NCBI RefSeq assembly: GCF_037137075.1
Contig: NZ_JBBBNV010000022.1
Location: 22,745-86,744, forward strand
Direction: 5' to 3'
DNA length: 64,000 nucleotides
Source of the DNA: JBBBNV01 sp037137075
GTDB lineage: Bacteria > Bacillota > Bacilli > Paenibacillales > NBRC-103111
The notes under the pieces were generated by a model. The model saw only the letters and a list, made by a program, of their open reading frames with translations. It was not told the DNA's origin and made no database searches. Position 1 is the first letter of the stretch; every line of letters begins with the position of its first letter. Positions 63,276-64,000 of the stretch are shown here, piece by piece. Position numbers and translations under genes: made by a program.

Positions 63276-63351
63276 CCACCACAAACCAGAGTCGGTCAAA
63301 GAAGTCTCTCCGGCTTTAAGCTCATACTTTACAAATGAAGGGATGAAACTG

Positions 63352-63738
63352 ATGATGAAGAAAAAACGTTTGGTATCCTCCGTTCTGCTGGCCGCCTCGT
63401 TATTCGTAGCGGCTCTGCCTGTACAAGCAAGCTCATGGCAGGGCTTCGATTTGTATCCGACCATCACGGAAAAAGCCAGCCGCTGGCACGTCGGCCAACA
63501 GGTCCAAATTACGGTGCACCACAATCAGGGGAATTTGGGGGATACGTACTGGGAGCTCAGGGACGGGTACGGCACGCTGATTGACAGCGGGACCGTCTAT
63601 TATCAAGGGGATGGCTTCAGCTCGGAGGTATACGATATTGAGCCGACCTTTAATCCAAACCATCAGCAAGCGCAGCTAACGCTGTATTGCCAATATTACG
63701 ATTTGTGCAACACCTATGGCACCATCGAAACCTGGTAA
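63352..63738 (+). CDS. Small secreted protein, unknown family (member 2 of a pair)
   Basis: A 128-residue protein with a signal peptide (MMKKKR, hydrophobic core, likely cut after VQA at 26). The mature part is about 100 residues and ends LYCQYYDLCNTYGTIETW with its only cysteines, C113 and C119. Like member 1 it has a short beta-type middle (VQITVHHNQGN...YGTLIDSGTVYY against IKLHVVNEGE...NGDLLRQGQLF), so the two look like diverged paralogues. The ATG at 63352 has AAGGG nine bases upstream; a second ATG follows at once. No known domain recognised. Confidence 0.82.
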   Translation: MMKKKRLVSSVLLAASLFVAALPVQASSWQGFDLYPTITEKASRWHVGQQVQITVHHNQGNLGDTYWELRDGYGTLIDSGTVYYQGDGFSSEVYDIEPTFNPNHQQAQLTLYCQYYDLCNTYGTIETW

Positions 63739-63754
63739 ACGGAAGCTTTTATAG

Positions 63755-63792
63755 AAAAAGCGCCTGTCTCTCACTGGAGAAGGTGCTTTTTT
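63755..63792 (+). terminator. Terminator after the plus-strand secreted-protein gene
   Basis: Arms AAAAAGCGCCT and AGGTGCTTTTTT with an inner TCTC/GAGA pairing, ending in six T. The A-run on the other side lets it act in both directions. Confidence 0.82.
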
Positions 63793-64000
63793 CATTTTAC
63801 CATTCAGCTGACGCTATTTTTTCTTTTGCTGCATTTATTGTATCGCGCGCTCCTATAAAAATCCCCCTTGCCAACAGCGGCACTCGGAGACTTTTCCAAT
63901 GCAGGGAAGTGGGGATGTTTCGACTAGTGCTTAAAATCTCAAATACCTCAACGTTAACAGGTTAATCTTACCAAGCGATGTGATACACTGAAAGCACGAA
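63793..64000. other. Window end, no gene recognised
   Basis: The last 208 bases hold no open frame with a ribosome site. A TACACT near 63982-63987 could be a -10 box of a gene beyond the edge, with TTAATC about 16 bases before it, but this is weak. Confidence 0.3.

Noticed and set aside
1..64000. CRISPR arrays, insertion sequences, tRNA genes, prophage or restriction systems
   Set aside because: No regularly spaced repeats, transposase or integrase frames, or cloverleaf-like sequences were seen; the window is a conserved housekeeping segment.

Overview
This 64 kb window is a chromosomal housekeeping segment of a sporulating, motile Gram-positive bacterium, most like Paenibacillus or a close relative in the Paenibacillaceae. 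The evidence is gene order. The blocks codY-flgB...flhG, sucCD-dprA-topA-trmFO-hslVU, smc-ftsY-ylxM-ffh-rpsP-khpA-rimM-trmD-rplS-rbgA-rnhB and rpmF-yceD-tmcAL-ylbL-ylbJ-coaD-rsmD are the ones known from Bacillus subtilis. FliY, CodY, FapR and RbgA are Firmicute proteins, Shine-Dalgarno sites are strong, and GTG or TTG starts are common. Almost every gene lies on the minus strand; only tmcAL, ylbJ and one small secreted-protein gene are on the plus strand. I recognised no tRNA, rRNA, CRISPR array, prophage or insertion sequence.

Layout from left to right. At 1-21599 is a fla/che operon read right to left (flgB, flgC, fliE-K, flgD, flgE, swrD, fliL, fliM, fliY, cheY, fliO-R, flhB, flhA, flhF, flhG), which builds the basal body, type III export gate, rod, hook and C-ring; the window edge cuts flhG. 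At 21845-29376 are codY, hslU, hslV, trmFO, topA and dprA; the recombinase gene xerC/codV that usually sits between trmFO and hslV is absent. At 29554-38991 are sucD, sucC, a zinc-ribbon gene, comM, a YraN-type nuclease-like gene with an unusual N-terminal extension, a FlhB-tail protein and a FliK-like protein (ylqH and ylqG equivalents), rnhB and rbgA. At 39121-49320 are translation, secretion and chromosome genes: lepB, rplS behind an L19-type leader, trmD, rimM, khpA, rpsP, ffh, ylxM, ftsY and smc. At 49432-56216 are rnc and a consolidated type II fatty-acid operon, fapR-plsX-fabH-fabD-fabG-acpP-fabF, with a FapR operator on its own promoter. At 56389-62077 are rpmF, yceD, tmcAL, ylbL, ylbJ, coaD and rsmD.

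The right end (62078-64000) is the only accessory-looking part. Two divergent genes there encode small secreted proteins that share a C-terminal two-cysteine motif. They are separated by 453 bases holding a full extended Spo0A-box match, a sigma-A promoter, a cre-like site and a leader of about 250 bases. I recognise no family for them; this is the best candidate for something undescribed.

Much can be said about regulation: FapR autocontrol, a sigma-A promoter built into the terminator ahead of ylxM-ffh, divergent yceD/tmcAL promoters with overlapping -35 boxes, a comM leader that can pair with its own ribosome-binding site, and about a dozen hairpin terminators. These are read from sequence by eye and have not been tested by folding or database search.
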